Assembly (NCBI GenBank): GCA_964498585.1
Contig: CAZCHH010000082.1
Coordinates: 1 to 11,691, forward strand
DNA from: JAAYJM01 sp964498585
GTDB taxonomy: Bacteria > Bacteroidota > Ignavibacteria > Kapaibacteriales > UBA2268
DNA length: 11,691 nt
Direction: 5' to 3'
How positions within the stretch are numbered: position 1 is the first letter of the stretch; each line of letters starts with the position of its first letter. The notes under the pieces were generated by a model, which saw only the letters and a program-made list of their open reading frames with translations, did no database searches and was not told where the DNA came from. A program made the translations under genes and the position numbers. This document shows, in pieces, positions 6,258 through 11,690 of this stretch.

Positions 6258-7208
6258 ATGACAATAAATGAAGATTATAATATCATCGGTATTGATGGTG
6301 GCGGAACAAAAACAAGAGGTGTTCTTTATAGATGTAATGAAGTGATTGCCAAATCCAATTCTGGCACTACCCGAATTGGTGCTGTTGGTGTTGGTGAATC
6401 CTGCGAAAGATTGCTTAATGTAATTTCTGATTTATGCGTTCGTGCAAACATTGAAAGTAATGAAATTGATGCTGTCGTTGTTGGTTTAGCTGGCGTTTGG
6501 TTAGAAGAAGAGAAAAAAAGAACTACTCAATTAATCAAAACACTTGCACGTACTCAAAAAATGTATCTTAACGACCTTATTGTAACCAGTGATGCTGAAT
6601 TGGCTCTCGAAGGTGCTTTCGGAGGTAGTCAAGGTATTGTTATGATTGTTGGAACTGGCTCTATTGCTGTTGGAAAAATTGCTAATGATAAACTGATTAG
6701 ATGCGGTGGTTGGGGAATCGAATTAGATGATGAAGGAAGTGGTGCCTGGATTGGTAGAGAAGGATTAACTGCTATTGTTAGAGCTTTGGACGGAAGAGGA
6801 AAAGAAACTGCTTTAACAAAAATTTTTGCTGAACTTTACCCTTCAAGTATTGATTTGAAAGAACCTAGAACGATTGTTAAAGCTTATTCGGACAGAGTTT
6901 TTGAATATTATATGCTTTCTCCCTTAGTTATGAAATGCGCAGAAGAAGGAGATCCGGTTTGCCTTGAAATTATTCAAAAAGCTGCTTTTCATCTGATGGA
7001 ACTTCTGGAAACCTTAAAGAAAAAATTTAAAACAAATCAGGTCAAAGTCGCACTGCTAGGTGGTATTATTGAAGCAAATACTATTCTTGCTAAAATGCTT
7101 GAAGACAGTATTGCCGTGCATCCTAATTTCAAAAGAATTGAAGCTAAAGGCAGTGCTCTTGATGGTGCTATTGCTATCGGGAAACAAATTATTTCTGAAA
7201 TGGACTAA
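6258..7208 (+). CDS. BadF/BadG/BcrA/BcrD-type ATPase, N-acetylglucosamine kinase-like
   Basis: The protein belongs to the ASKHA (actin/Hsp70/sugar kinase) fold, in the BadF/BadG branch that includes N-acetylglucosamine kinase. Counting from the ATG at 6258 (316 residues), it has the phosphate-1 loop DGGGTKT at 13-19, Asp112 in TSDAELA at the catalytic acid position, the phosphate-2 loop VGTGS at 131-135, GGWG at 150-153 with DEGSGAWIG at 158-166, and the adenosine-site LLGGI near 266-270. The sugar-kinase-like DEGSGAWIG block, and the absence of the cysteine cluster motif of the (R)-2-hydroxyacyl-CoA dehydratase activators, favour an amino-sugar kinase. The longer frame would start at a TTG at 6237. 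I prefer 6258 because GGA lies 6 bases before it and the family starts close to the phosphate loop. No sugar genes lie beside it, so the substrate is unproven. Confidence 0.88.
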   Translation: MTINEDYNIIGIDGGGTKTRGVLYRCNEVIAKSNSGTTRIGAVGVGESCERLLNVISDLCVRANIESNEIDAVVVGLAGVWLEEEKKRTTQLIKTLARTQKMYLNDLIVTSDAELALEGAFGGSQGIVMIVGTGSIAVGKIANDKLIRCGGWGIELDDEGSGAWIGREGLTAIVRALDGRGKETALTKIFAELYPSSIDLKEPRTIVKAYSDRVFEYYMLSPLVMKCAEEGDPVCLEIIQKAAFHLMELLETLKKKFKTNQVKVALLGGIIEANTILAKMLEDSIAVHPNFKRIEAKGSALDGAIAIGKQIISEMD

Positions 7209-7245
7209 CTTCTAAATTCAATTTCACTTACCAATCTGACATTAA

Positions 7246-7268
7246 AAGAGTGTCATAATGGCACTCTT
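7246..7268 (+). terminator. Stem-loop terminator after the BadF-type kinase
   Basis: AAGAGTGTC / GGCACTCTT pair over 9 bp with one G-T wobble, around the loop ATAAT, 38 bp after the stop codon. A pyrimidine-rich CTTCTTATGCTTTTG follows. It separates the kinase transcript from the heat-shock cluster. Confidence 0.65.
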
Positions 7269-7280
7269 CTTCTTATGCTT

Positions 7281-7309
7281 TTGTCAAAATGTCATTTTTT
7301 GAGCATAAT
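7281..7309 (+). promoter_or_regulatory. Sigma-70-like promoter candidate for the hsp20-dnaK cluster
   Basis: TTGTCA (7281-7286) and CATAAT (7304-7309) each differ by one base from -35 and -10 consensus and are spaced 17 bp apart. Initiation would give a leader of about 85-90 bases before the first hsp20. It competes with the TAnnTTTG box at 7362. Confidence 0.4.
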
Positions 7310-7361
7310 TTACAAAAAAAACGCTTTGGCATAGTTTTTCTAAGAGTGTAAAATAAGTTGT

Positions 7362-7369
7362 TAAATTTG
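7362..7369 (+). promoter_or_regulatory. Exact TAnnTTTG -7 box upstream of hsp20-1
   Basis: TAAATTTG fits the Bacteroidota -7 consensus exactly and would start transcription about 25-30 bases before the ATG at 7404. I found no TTTG at the expected -33 distance, so this is a candidate only. Confidence 0.4.
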
Positions 7370-7403
7370 TAGAAAATTTAAAAAAATTGAAAGGAGCTTT
7401 AAA

Positions 7404-7841
7404 ATGACACTATTAAGATTTAACCCAGCAAGAGGATTCGAGAGCATCTCTCGTAGAATGGGCGAGTTTATGAACGAACTCGATAAAGGCATTAGCTTTG
7501 AAATGGGTGGTTTCACCCCCAGAGCAGACATAACAGAAGATGAATTAAATATTTTCTTCCACCTCGAACTGCCAGGAATGTGCAAAGAATGTGTGAAAAT
7601 TTCTGTAAACGAAGACAGAATCCTTACAATCAAAGGTGAAAAGAAACGCGTAGAATTATCAGAAGACAAAAACTATATCCGTAACGAAAGAGTATTTGGA
7701 GAGTTCAGCCGCTCATTCGTATTGCCAGAAAATATTGATTTTGAAAAAATCGCTGCTAAATTTGAAAACGGTGTTCTTGAATTAGCAATTCCAAAGAAAG
7801 AACCCGAAAAGCCAAAAGAAATCAATATCGACATTGCATAA
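7404..7841 (+). CDS. Small heat shock protein, Hsp20/alpha-crystallin family (copy 1)
   Basis: This is an ATP-independent holdase that binds unfolding proteins in the cytoplasm and passes them to DnaK. The 145 residues show a short N-terminal arm (1-37), an alpha-crystallin domain (about 38-131) with the family signature FENGVLELAIPK at 120-131, and a C-terminal tail carrying an I-x-I anchor (Ile140-Asn-Ile142 or Ile142-Asp-Ile144). AAGGAG at 7391-7396, 7 bases before the ATG, is a strong ribosome site. Unusual are two cysteines in a C-x2-C arrangement, Cys60 and Cys63 (MCKECV), in the beta-strand region that in relatives usually reads like GVPKEDV. The gene is followed 162 bp later by a diverged paralogue. 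Confidence 0.95.
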   Translation: MTLLRFNPARGFESISRRMGEFMNELDKGISFEMGGFTPRADITEDELNIFFHLELPGMCKECVKISVNEDRILTIKGEKKRVELSEDKNYIRNERVFGEFSRSFVLPENIDFEKIAAKFENGVLELAIPKKEPEKPKEINIDIA

Positions 7842-7856
7842 GAAAAAAGTGTCCAC

Positions 7857-7885
7857 CTCCTTCCCAAGTTCAACTTGGGAAGGAG
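7857..7885. terminator. Perfect 14-bp hairpin between the two hsp20 genes
   Basis: CTCCTTCCCAAGTT and AACTTGGGAAGGAG are perfect arms around a single C, 15 bp after the hsp20-1 stop. There is no T-run on the plus strand (AATGAAAAAC follows), so it is not a standard terminator for hsp20-1. A partial attenuator or an mRNA 3'-end stabiliser that sets different levels for the two sHSPs is plausible. The minus-strand side has a T-run (complement of GAAAAAA). Confidence 0.6.
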
Positions 7886-7901
7886 AATGAAAAACAAACC
7901 G

Positions 7902-7957
7902 TGTTATTCTGACAGCAGTCATACAAATAAACACAAAGACTTCTATCAGAATAACAT
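7902..7957. repeat. 56-bp inverted-repeat element, probable degenerate copy of the terminal repeat family
   Basis: Perfect 11-bp ends, TGTTATTCTGA (7902-7912) and TCAGAATAACA (7947-7957), flank a 34-bp centre. The ends differ by one base from TGTCATTCTGA and TCAGAATGACA, which occur in the repeat cluster at 11377-11555. It looks like a mutated copy of the same palindromic element inserted between the two hsp20 genes. Confidence 0.6.
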
Positions 7958-8003
7958 TTAAAAAGAAAATTTTTATAAATAAATAAATTAAAAGGAGAAA
8001 ATT

Positions 8004-8450
8004 ATGGCATACATTCAATTCAATCCAGCAAAAGAATTTGAAAATTTGACAAAGGAATTTAACCAAATTCTTAAAAACGTTACCGCACCGGAGAATATGC
8101 CTCGCATTAGCTTTCAAAAGTTCAGTCCGCGAGTTGATATTCTTGAAGATAACGCAAATGTTTACTTCGAAATCGAATTGGCTGGTGTCCCAAAAGACAA
8201 GGTTTCGGTTACAGTAAACGAAGATAACATAATCACAATCAAAGGTGCAAAGGAATTTGAAAAGAAAGATGAAGTAAAAGTATGCTGCAAAAGCGAAAGA
8301 GCTTATGGCGAATTTACCCGCTCTTTCCAGTTGCCAGGTAACACGGAAAATTCGAAAATCGAAGCTAAATATGAAAATGGTATTCTGTTTCTTACAATCC
8401 CAAAGATAGAACCAGTTAAACCAAAAGAACAAACAATCACAATAAATTAA
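8004..8450 (+). CDS. Small heat shock protein, Hsp20/alpha-crystallin family (copy 2)
   Basis: This is a second sHSP of 148 residues, clearly related to the upstream one but diverged throughout, so the duplication is old. The alpha-crystallin domain spans about 41-134 with the signature YENGILFLTIPK (123-134). The tail ends in an I-x-I anchor (Ile145-Thr-Ile147). The N-terminal arm is a little longer and includes a Pro/Met stretch near 29-36. Adjacent cysteines Cys94-Cys95 (KVCCKSER) lie in the loop or strand that precedes the ERAYGEF block. AAGGAG at 7992-7997 stands 6 bases before the ATG. Only 12 bp separate its stop from dnaK, so the two are almost certainly co-transcribed. The two sHSPs may form mixed oligomers. 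Confidence 0.95.
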   Translation: MAYIQFNPAKEFENLTKEFNQILKNVTAPENMPRISFQKFSPRVDILEDNANVYFEIELAGVPKDKVSVTVNEDNIITIKGAKEFEKKDEVKVCCKSERAYGEFTRSFQLPGNTENSKIEAKYENGILFLTIPKIEPVKPKEQTITIN

Positions 8451-8462
8451 GAGAGGCAAAAA

Positions 8463-10373
8463 ATGGGAAAAATTATTGGTATTGACCTTGGAACAACAAA
8501 CTCAGTAGTTGCAGTAATGGAGGGTGCGTCTCCAACAGTCATCGCAAACAGCGAGGGCTTCCGCACCACTCCATCAATGGTCGCTTTTACAAAAAATGAC
8601 GAAAGAATAGTTGGCGAAGCTGCGAAAAGACAAGCGGTTACTAACCCACACAAGACGATTTACTCAATAAAACGATTTATGGGTAGGAGATTAGACGAAA
8701 TTGGGGAAGAAACAAAATTAGTACCTTTCAAAGTGCAGCCATCAACAGATGGAAATTCTGTAAGATTAGATATTGACGGCAAACTTTTTTCGCCACCTGA
8801 AATTTCCGCTATGGTTCTGCAAAAAATGAAGCAGACCGCTGAAGATTATCTCGGGCAAAAAGTAACCGAAGCTGTTATTACTGTTCCAGCTTATTTTAAC
8901 GATGCCCAGCGTCAGGCAACAAAAGATGCCGGCGAAATTGCAGGGCTTACCGTTAAAAGAATTATTAACGAACCAACCGCTGCTGCTCTTGCCTACGGTT
9001 TGGATAAAAAAGGTAAAAACCTTACTGTTGCTGTGTATGACCTTGGTGGTGGAACTTTCGATATTTCTATTCTTGAAATAGGCGAAGGCGTTTTTGAAGT
9101 TAAATCAACCAATGGCGATACACACCTTGGTGGCGATAACTTCGACCAACGCTTAATAGAGTATTTTGCTGATGAGTTCAAAAAGCAGGAAGGCGTTGAT
9201 TTACGCAAAGACGCAATGGCACTTCAAAGATTACGTGAAGCTGCTGAAAAAGCAAAAATTGAGCTTTCTCAAAAATTGCAGACTGACGTTAGCTTGCCAT
9301 TTATCACTGCTACTCAAGATGGACCCAAGCACTTGAATATGCAGATTACCCGTGCAAAATTTGAGAGCTTATGTTCTGATTTGTTTGATAAAACATTGGG
9401 ACCAGTTGAAAGAGCTTTAACCGATGCAAAAGTAACTCCGGCTCAAATTGACGAAGTTATTTTAGTTGGTGGTTCAATACGTATTCCAAAAATTCAGGAA
9501 TTAGTGCGTAACTACTTCGGAAAAGAACCTTCAAAAGGCGTAAACCCAGACGAAGTAGTGGCAGTTGGTGCTGCTATTCAAGGTGGTGTGCTTTCCGGCG
9601 ATGTAACAGATGTGCTTTTGCTTGACGTTACTCCGCTTACACTCGGTATTGAAACACTCGGTGGGGTAATGACACCGATGATTCCAGCAAATACTACTAT
9701 TCCAACACGCAAGACTGAAATATTTTCGACTGCTGCAGATAGTCAGACTTCCGTTGAAATTCACGTTTTGCAAGGTGAACGCCCGATGGCACGTGATAAC
9801 CGTTCGCTTGGCAGATTCCACCTTGATGGAATTCCACCGGCACCACGCGGCATCCCACAAGTTGAAGTTACTTTCGATATCGATGCTAACGGTATTCTCG
9901 GAGTTGCTGCTAAAGATAAGGCAACTAACAAAGAACAGAATATTAGAATTGAAGCTTCAAGCGGACTTGCTAAAGACGAAATCGAAAAAATGAAACACGA
10001 AGCTCAGGCAAACGCTGCAGAAGATAAGAAACGCAAAGAAGAAATTGATAATCGCAATCAAGCTGATTCTTTGGTTTATTCTACTGAAAAGCAGCTAAAA
10101 GACTTAGGCGATAAAATCCCTGCTGATATGAAAGATAAAATCGTTGCTGCAAAGGAACGCCTTGAAAATGCTATAAAAAGCAATGCAGCCGATATTCGTC
10201 CTGCTATGGACGCATTGAATCAGGTTTGGAGTGATGCAAGTACTAAAATGTATCAGCAAGCCGGTCCTACTCCAGACCCAACTGCTAATGCAGGTCAGCA
10301 GCAGAGCGAACAAACCAATCAGCCCAATAGCGGAGTTGAAGACGCTGACTACACGATTGTTGATGATAAATAG
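8463..10373 (+). CDS. dnaK: Molecular chaperone DnaK (Hsp70)
   Basis: DnaK is the ATP-driven cytosolic Hsp70, which works with DnaJ and GrpE to refold proteins released from sHSPs. The 636 residues are full length. The nucleotide-binding domain (1 to about 380) has GIDLGTTNS (6-14), VPAYFNDAQRQATKDAG (141-157), NEPTAAALAYGL (169-180) and YDLGGGTFD (192-200). The hydrophobic linker DVLLLDVTPLTLGIE (383-397) and the substrate-binding beta domain with GERPMARDNRSLGRF (438-452) follow. After these come an alpha lid and a disordered Gln/Asn/Pro-rich tail ending EDADYTIVDDK, the usual bacterial DnaK end. One oddity is GGSIRIP at 336-342: the normally conserved Thr of GGxTRxP is Ile339 (ATA). The ribosome site is GAGAGG at 8451-8456. 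Unlike classic loci, no grpE or dnaJ is adjacent. Confidence 0.98.
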   Translation: MGKIIGIDLGTTNSVVAVMEGASPTVIANSEGFRTTPSMVAFTKNDERIVGEAAKRQAVTNPHKTIYSIKRFMGRRLDEIGEETKLVPFKVQPSTDGNSVRLDIDGKLFSPPEISAMVLQKMKQTAEDYLGQKVTEAVITVPAYFNDAQRQATKDAGEIAGLTVKRIINEPTAAALAYGLDKKGKNLTVAVYDLGGGTFDISILEIGEGVFEVKSTNGDTHLGGDNFDQRLIEYFADEFKKQEGVDLRKDAMALQRLREAAEKAKIELSQKLQTDVSLPFITATQDGPKHLNMQITRAKFESLCSDLFDKTLGPVERALTDAKVTPAQIDEVILVGGSIRIPKIQELVRNYFGKEPSKGVNPDEVVAVGAAIQGGVLSGDVTDVLLLDVTPLTLGIETLGGVMTPMIPANTTIPTRKTEIFSTAADSQTSVEIHVLQGERPMARDNRSLGRFHLDGIPPAPRGIPQVEVTFDIDANGILGVAAKDKATNKEQNIRIEASSGLAKDEIEKMKHEAQANAAEDKKRKEEIDNRNQADSLVYSTEKQLKDLGDKIPADMKDKIVAAKERLENAIKSNAADIRPAMDALNQVWSDASTKMYQQAGPTPDPTANAGQQQSEQTNQPNSGVEDADYTIVDDK

Positions 10374-10406
10374 TTATCGGTAGTCAGTTGCCGGTAGTCG
10401 GTTATT
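10374..10406. repeat. Degenerate short tandem repeat after dnaK
   Basis: Directly after the dnaK stop, TTATCGGTAGTCAG and TTGCCGGTAGTCGG are two near copies of a 14-bp unit (11 of 14 matching), followed by the start of a third. It resembles the AGTCATT-type slippage repeats at the window end in style, though not in exact sequence. Confidence 0.6.
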
Positions 10407-10415
10407 TGATTAAAG

Positions 10416-10453
10416 AAAAGCAGTATAGTTTAAAATGGCTATACTGCTTTTTT
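10416..10453 (+). terminator. Strong intrinsic terminator of the hsp20-dnaK cluster
   Basis: A perfect 13-bp stem, AAAAGCAGTATAG (10416-10428) with CTATACTGCTTTT (10439-10451), surrounds a 10-base loop, and the T-run covers 10448-10453. It lies 43 bp after the dnaK stop and isolates the heat-shock cluster from the toxin-antitoxin cassette. Confidence 0.92.
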
Positions 10454-10534
10454 GTAATTATCATATCCGTTCTATTTTTCTTTGATAGTAATAAAAGATT
10501 TTGTAAATTTACTATAGTTAAATAAATACTGATT

Positions 10535-10540
10535 TATAAT
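10535..10540 (+). promoter_or_regulatory. Possible -10 box of the toxin-antitoxin cassette
   Basis: TATAAT matches the -10 consensus exactly, 35 bp before the first start codon, and is followed by T7. No good -35 element lies 17 bp upstream (CTATAG), so it is tentative in such AT-rich DNA. Confidence 0.3.
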
Positions 10541-10575
10541 TTTTTTATAAATTTTAAATATTGATAAAAATTTGA

Positions 10576-10857
10576 ATGAAATATTTTGATTGGAATAAGG
10601 ATAAAGATATATTATTAAAGCAATTAAGAAACATTTCATTTGAGGAGATAGAGTTTGCTATAATAAATGGTGGATTGATAGATACAATTGAACATCCTAA
10701 TCAGGAAAAGTATCCTGGTCAGAAAATATTTTTTATTAAAATTGATAATTATATTTATTCTGTTCCTTTTGTTGAAGATGAAAATACAATATTTTTAAAA
10801 ACTATTTATCCTGATAGAGTAGCTACAAAAAAGTATTTAGGAGAAAAAAATGATTAA
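10576..10857 (+). CDS. BrnT-like toxin of a type II toxin-antitoxin pair
   Basis: The 93-residue protein begins MKYFDWNKDKDILLKQLRNI, followed by SFEEIEFAI. This resembles the opening of BrnT-like RelE-fold RNases (F-x-W-D-x-x-K ... F-x-E). The HPNQEKYPGQKIFFIKIDNY and VPFVEDENTIFLKTIYPDR parts match small proteins usually annotated as toxins and paired with RHH antitoxins. The end, YPDRVATKKYLG, carries the basic residues (Arg, Lys, Lys) expected of the catalytic C-terminus in this fold. If active it would cut mRNA and slow growth. Its stop overlaps the next gene by 8 bp. Toxin-first order is typical of brnTA. No ribosome site is visible before its ATG, unlike the antitoxin, which would favour antitoxin excess. 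The DNA is more AT-rich than dnaK, consistent with acquisition. The BrnT label is by similarity of pattern only. Confidence 0.75.
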   Translation: MKYFDWNKDKDILLKQLRNISFEEIEFAIINGGLIDTIEHPNQEKYPGQKIFFIKIDNYIYSVPFVEDENTIFLKTIYPDRVATKKYLGEKND

Positions 10858-11122
10858 TTACATTGATGAAGAAGAAAAAGAAATAATAGAATCCTTACAT
10901 AAAGAAGGTTGGAAACCAAATCTTAATAAGGATTTAAATAAAATTTACGAGGAATATGCTCGAAATAGTTATGAATTTAAAAATTCAATTGAAATTAAAC
11001 TTACGGACAAAGATATGAAAAAGATACAGTTACAAGCAATGCAAGAAGGTATACCATTTCAGAATTTAATTTCAATGCTTGTTCATAAGTTTAATGAAGG
11101 TAAAGTCTTGATGGATATTTAA
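10850..11122 (+). CDS. Ribbon-helix-helix (BrnA/CopG-like) antitoxin
   Basis: The 90-residue protein has an acidic helical N-terminal half (about 1-45, rich in Glu/Asp/Lys), which would wrap the toxin. An RHH-like DNA-binding end follows: a strand SIEIKLTDKDM (about 46-56) leads into helix KKIQLQAMQEGIPFQNLISMLVHKF. The EGIPFQxLISxLVHKF block is characteristic of the small antitoxins found next to BrnT-like toxins. It should neutralise the toxin and bind the promoter of its own cassette as a dimer. It starts inside the toxin gene (ATGATTAA overlap). AGGAG at 10839-10843, 6 bases before the ATG, is a strong ribosome site, so translation is both coupled and boosted. Confidence 0.8.
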   Translation: MINYIDEEEKEIIESLHKEGWKPNLNKDLNKIYEEYARNSYEFKNSIEIKLTDKDMKKIQLQAMQEGIPFQNLISMLVHKFNEGKVLMDI

Positions 11123-11131
11123 TATTTTAAA

Positions 11132-11332
11132 ATGAAATTAAAAGTAGTTCAAGAAAACGATGCTATTTATTTTCGGCTTGATGACTCAAAAATAATTGAA
11201 TCTGAAGAAGTTGAAAAAGGAGTAATTCTTGATTTCAATGAACAGGGCAATATGGTCGGTATTGAAATTTTAGGGCTAAGCCAACGTAGCAGTAAAATTA
11301 ATTATAATTCCCTACAATTCGAAACAGTGTAA
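11132..11332 (+). CDS. DUF2283 family small protein
   Basis: The 66 residues show the DUF2283 pattern: a beta hairpin with DAIYFRLDDSK near the start, then an EEVEKGVILDFNEQGNMVGIEILGLS block. That block corresponds to the family's usual 'e..pGvilDyDe.G.vvGiEiL' signature. The function is unknown. DUF2283 genes are often found next to DUF4258 or other RelE/BrnT-like small genes and have been suspected to be toxin-antitoxin parts. It lies 9 bp after the antitoxin stop, so it is very likely in the same transcript. No Shine-Dalgarno is visible (TAATATTTTAAAATG). Whether it is a third component or an orphan antitoxin whose own partner was lost is open. Confidence 0.85.
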   Translation: MKLKVVQENDAIYFRLDDSKIIESEEVEKGVILDFNEQGNMVGIEILGLSQRSSKINYNSLQFETV

Positions 11333-11376
11333 TTAAAGATAAACTACTGCTCGCCATATTAATTGTATACTTTTGA

Positions 11377-11460
11377 ATGTCATTCTGAGCGAAGTGAAGA
11401 ATCTCATACTCTGTGATAGCAAAAACTAGTGAGATTCTTCGCTGCACTTACAAATGACAT
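11377..11460. repeat. Inverted-repeat element A (TGTCATTCTGAGCGAAG type)
   Basis: The left arm (11377-11406) begins ATGTCATTCTGAGCGAAG and ends GAATCTCA. The right arm (11430-11460) begins TGAGATTCTTCGC and ends AAATGACAT. The outer 8 bp and inner 10-12 bp of the arms pair well and the middle is imperfect, around a 23-bp centre. I recognise the sequence type as a widespread dispersed intergenic repeat in Bacteroidota and neighbouring phyla. Confidence 0.85.
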
Positions 11461-11478
11461 CTTTACTTTTACTCTATA

Positions 11479-11513
11479 AAACCTTCCAAAGGTTTCTCAA
11501 CCTTCGGAAGGTT
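11479..11513. repeat. Twin AACCTT hairpins
   Basis: AAACCTT-CCA-AAGGTTT (11479-11495) is followed after CTC by AACCTTC-G-GAAGGTT (11499-11513). Both are perfect palindromes and resemble each other, so either could also pair with the other's arms. On the plus strand this could act as a terminator for the toxin-antitoxin transcript, although no T-run follows. It is more likely a module of the repeat cluster. Confidence 0.75.
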
Positions 11514-11525
11514 ATTCGTTAAAAT

Positions 11526-11555
11526 TGAGATTCTTCACTTCGTTCAGAATGACAG
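11526..11555. repeat. Inverted copy of the left arm of element A
   Basis: The 30 bp match the reverse complement of 11377-11406 at 28 positions (one C-to-T change and one end mismatch). It is a half element facing the first copy across the AACCTT hairpins, so 11377-11555 has an overall inverted symmetry. Confidence 0.85.
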
Positions 11556-11563
11556 GATTAAAT

Positions 11564-11620
11564 GATGTCATTCCGCTTTAAATAAAGCACTTGCTTTATC
11601 GGGAGGTTCGAAATGACATC
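11564..11620. repeat. Inverted-repeat element B, 57 bp
   Basis: The ends GATGTCATTCCG (11564-11575) and CGAAATGACATC (11609-11620) are complementary at 11 of 12 positions. A second, inner stem, ATAAAGCA (11582-11589) with TGCTTTAT (11592-11599), lies between them. The outer ends share TGTCATT with element A, so the two are related. Confidence 0.8.
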
Positions 11621-11662
11621 TTTTAGTCATTCTGGCGTATGTCAGCACCTGTCTTACTTTTT

Positions 11663-11690
11663 AGTCATTAGTCATTGGTCATTAGTTGTT
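11663..11690. repeat. 7-bp tandem repeat, about four copies
   Basis: AGTCATT, AGTCATT, GGTCATT and AGTTGTT follow one another without gaps. It looks like a slippage-prone simple repeat at the edge of the repeat cluster and may continue past the window. Confidence 0.8.

Noticed and set aside
7246..7268. A CIRCE (HrcA) operator upstream of hsp20-1, because of GAGTG-N9-CACTC
   Set aside because: CIRCE has the arms in the opposite order (TTAGCACTC-N9-GAGTGCTAA). This is better explained as the terminator of the preceding kinase gene.
7782..8459. A 225-codon open frame on the minus strand across hsp20-2
   Set aside because: It is antisense to an intact sHSP gene and to the repeat-containing spacer. 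The Phe/Cys/Tyr-rich translation is typical of a reverse-frame shadow of A-rich coding DNA.
9531..9860. A 109-codon minus-strand frame and a 79-codon plus frame (9754-9993) within dnaK
   Set aside because: Both lie inside an uninterrupted dnaK reading frame and carry no recognisable domain.
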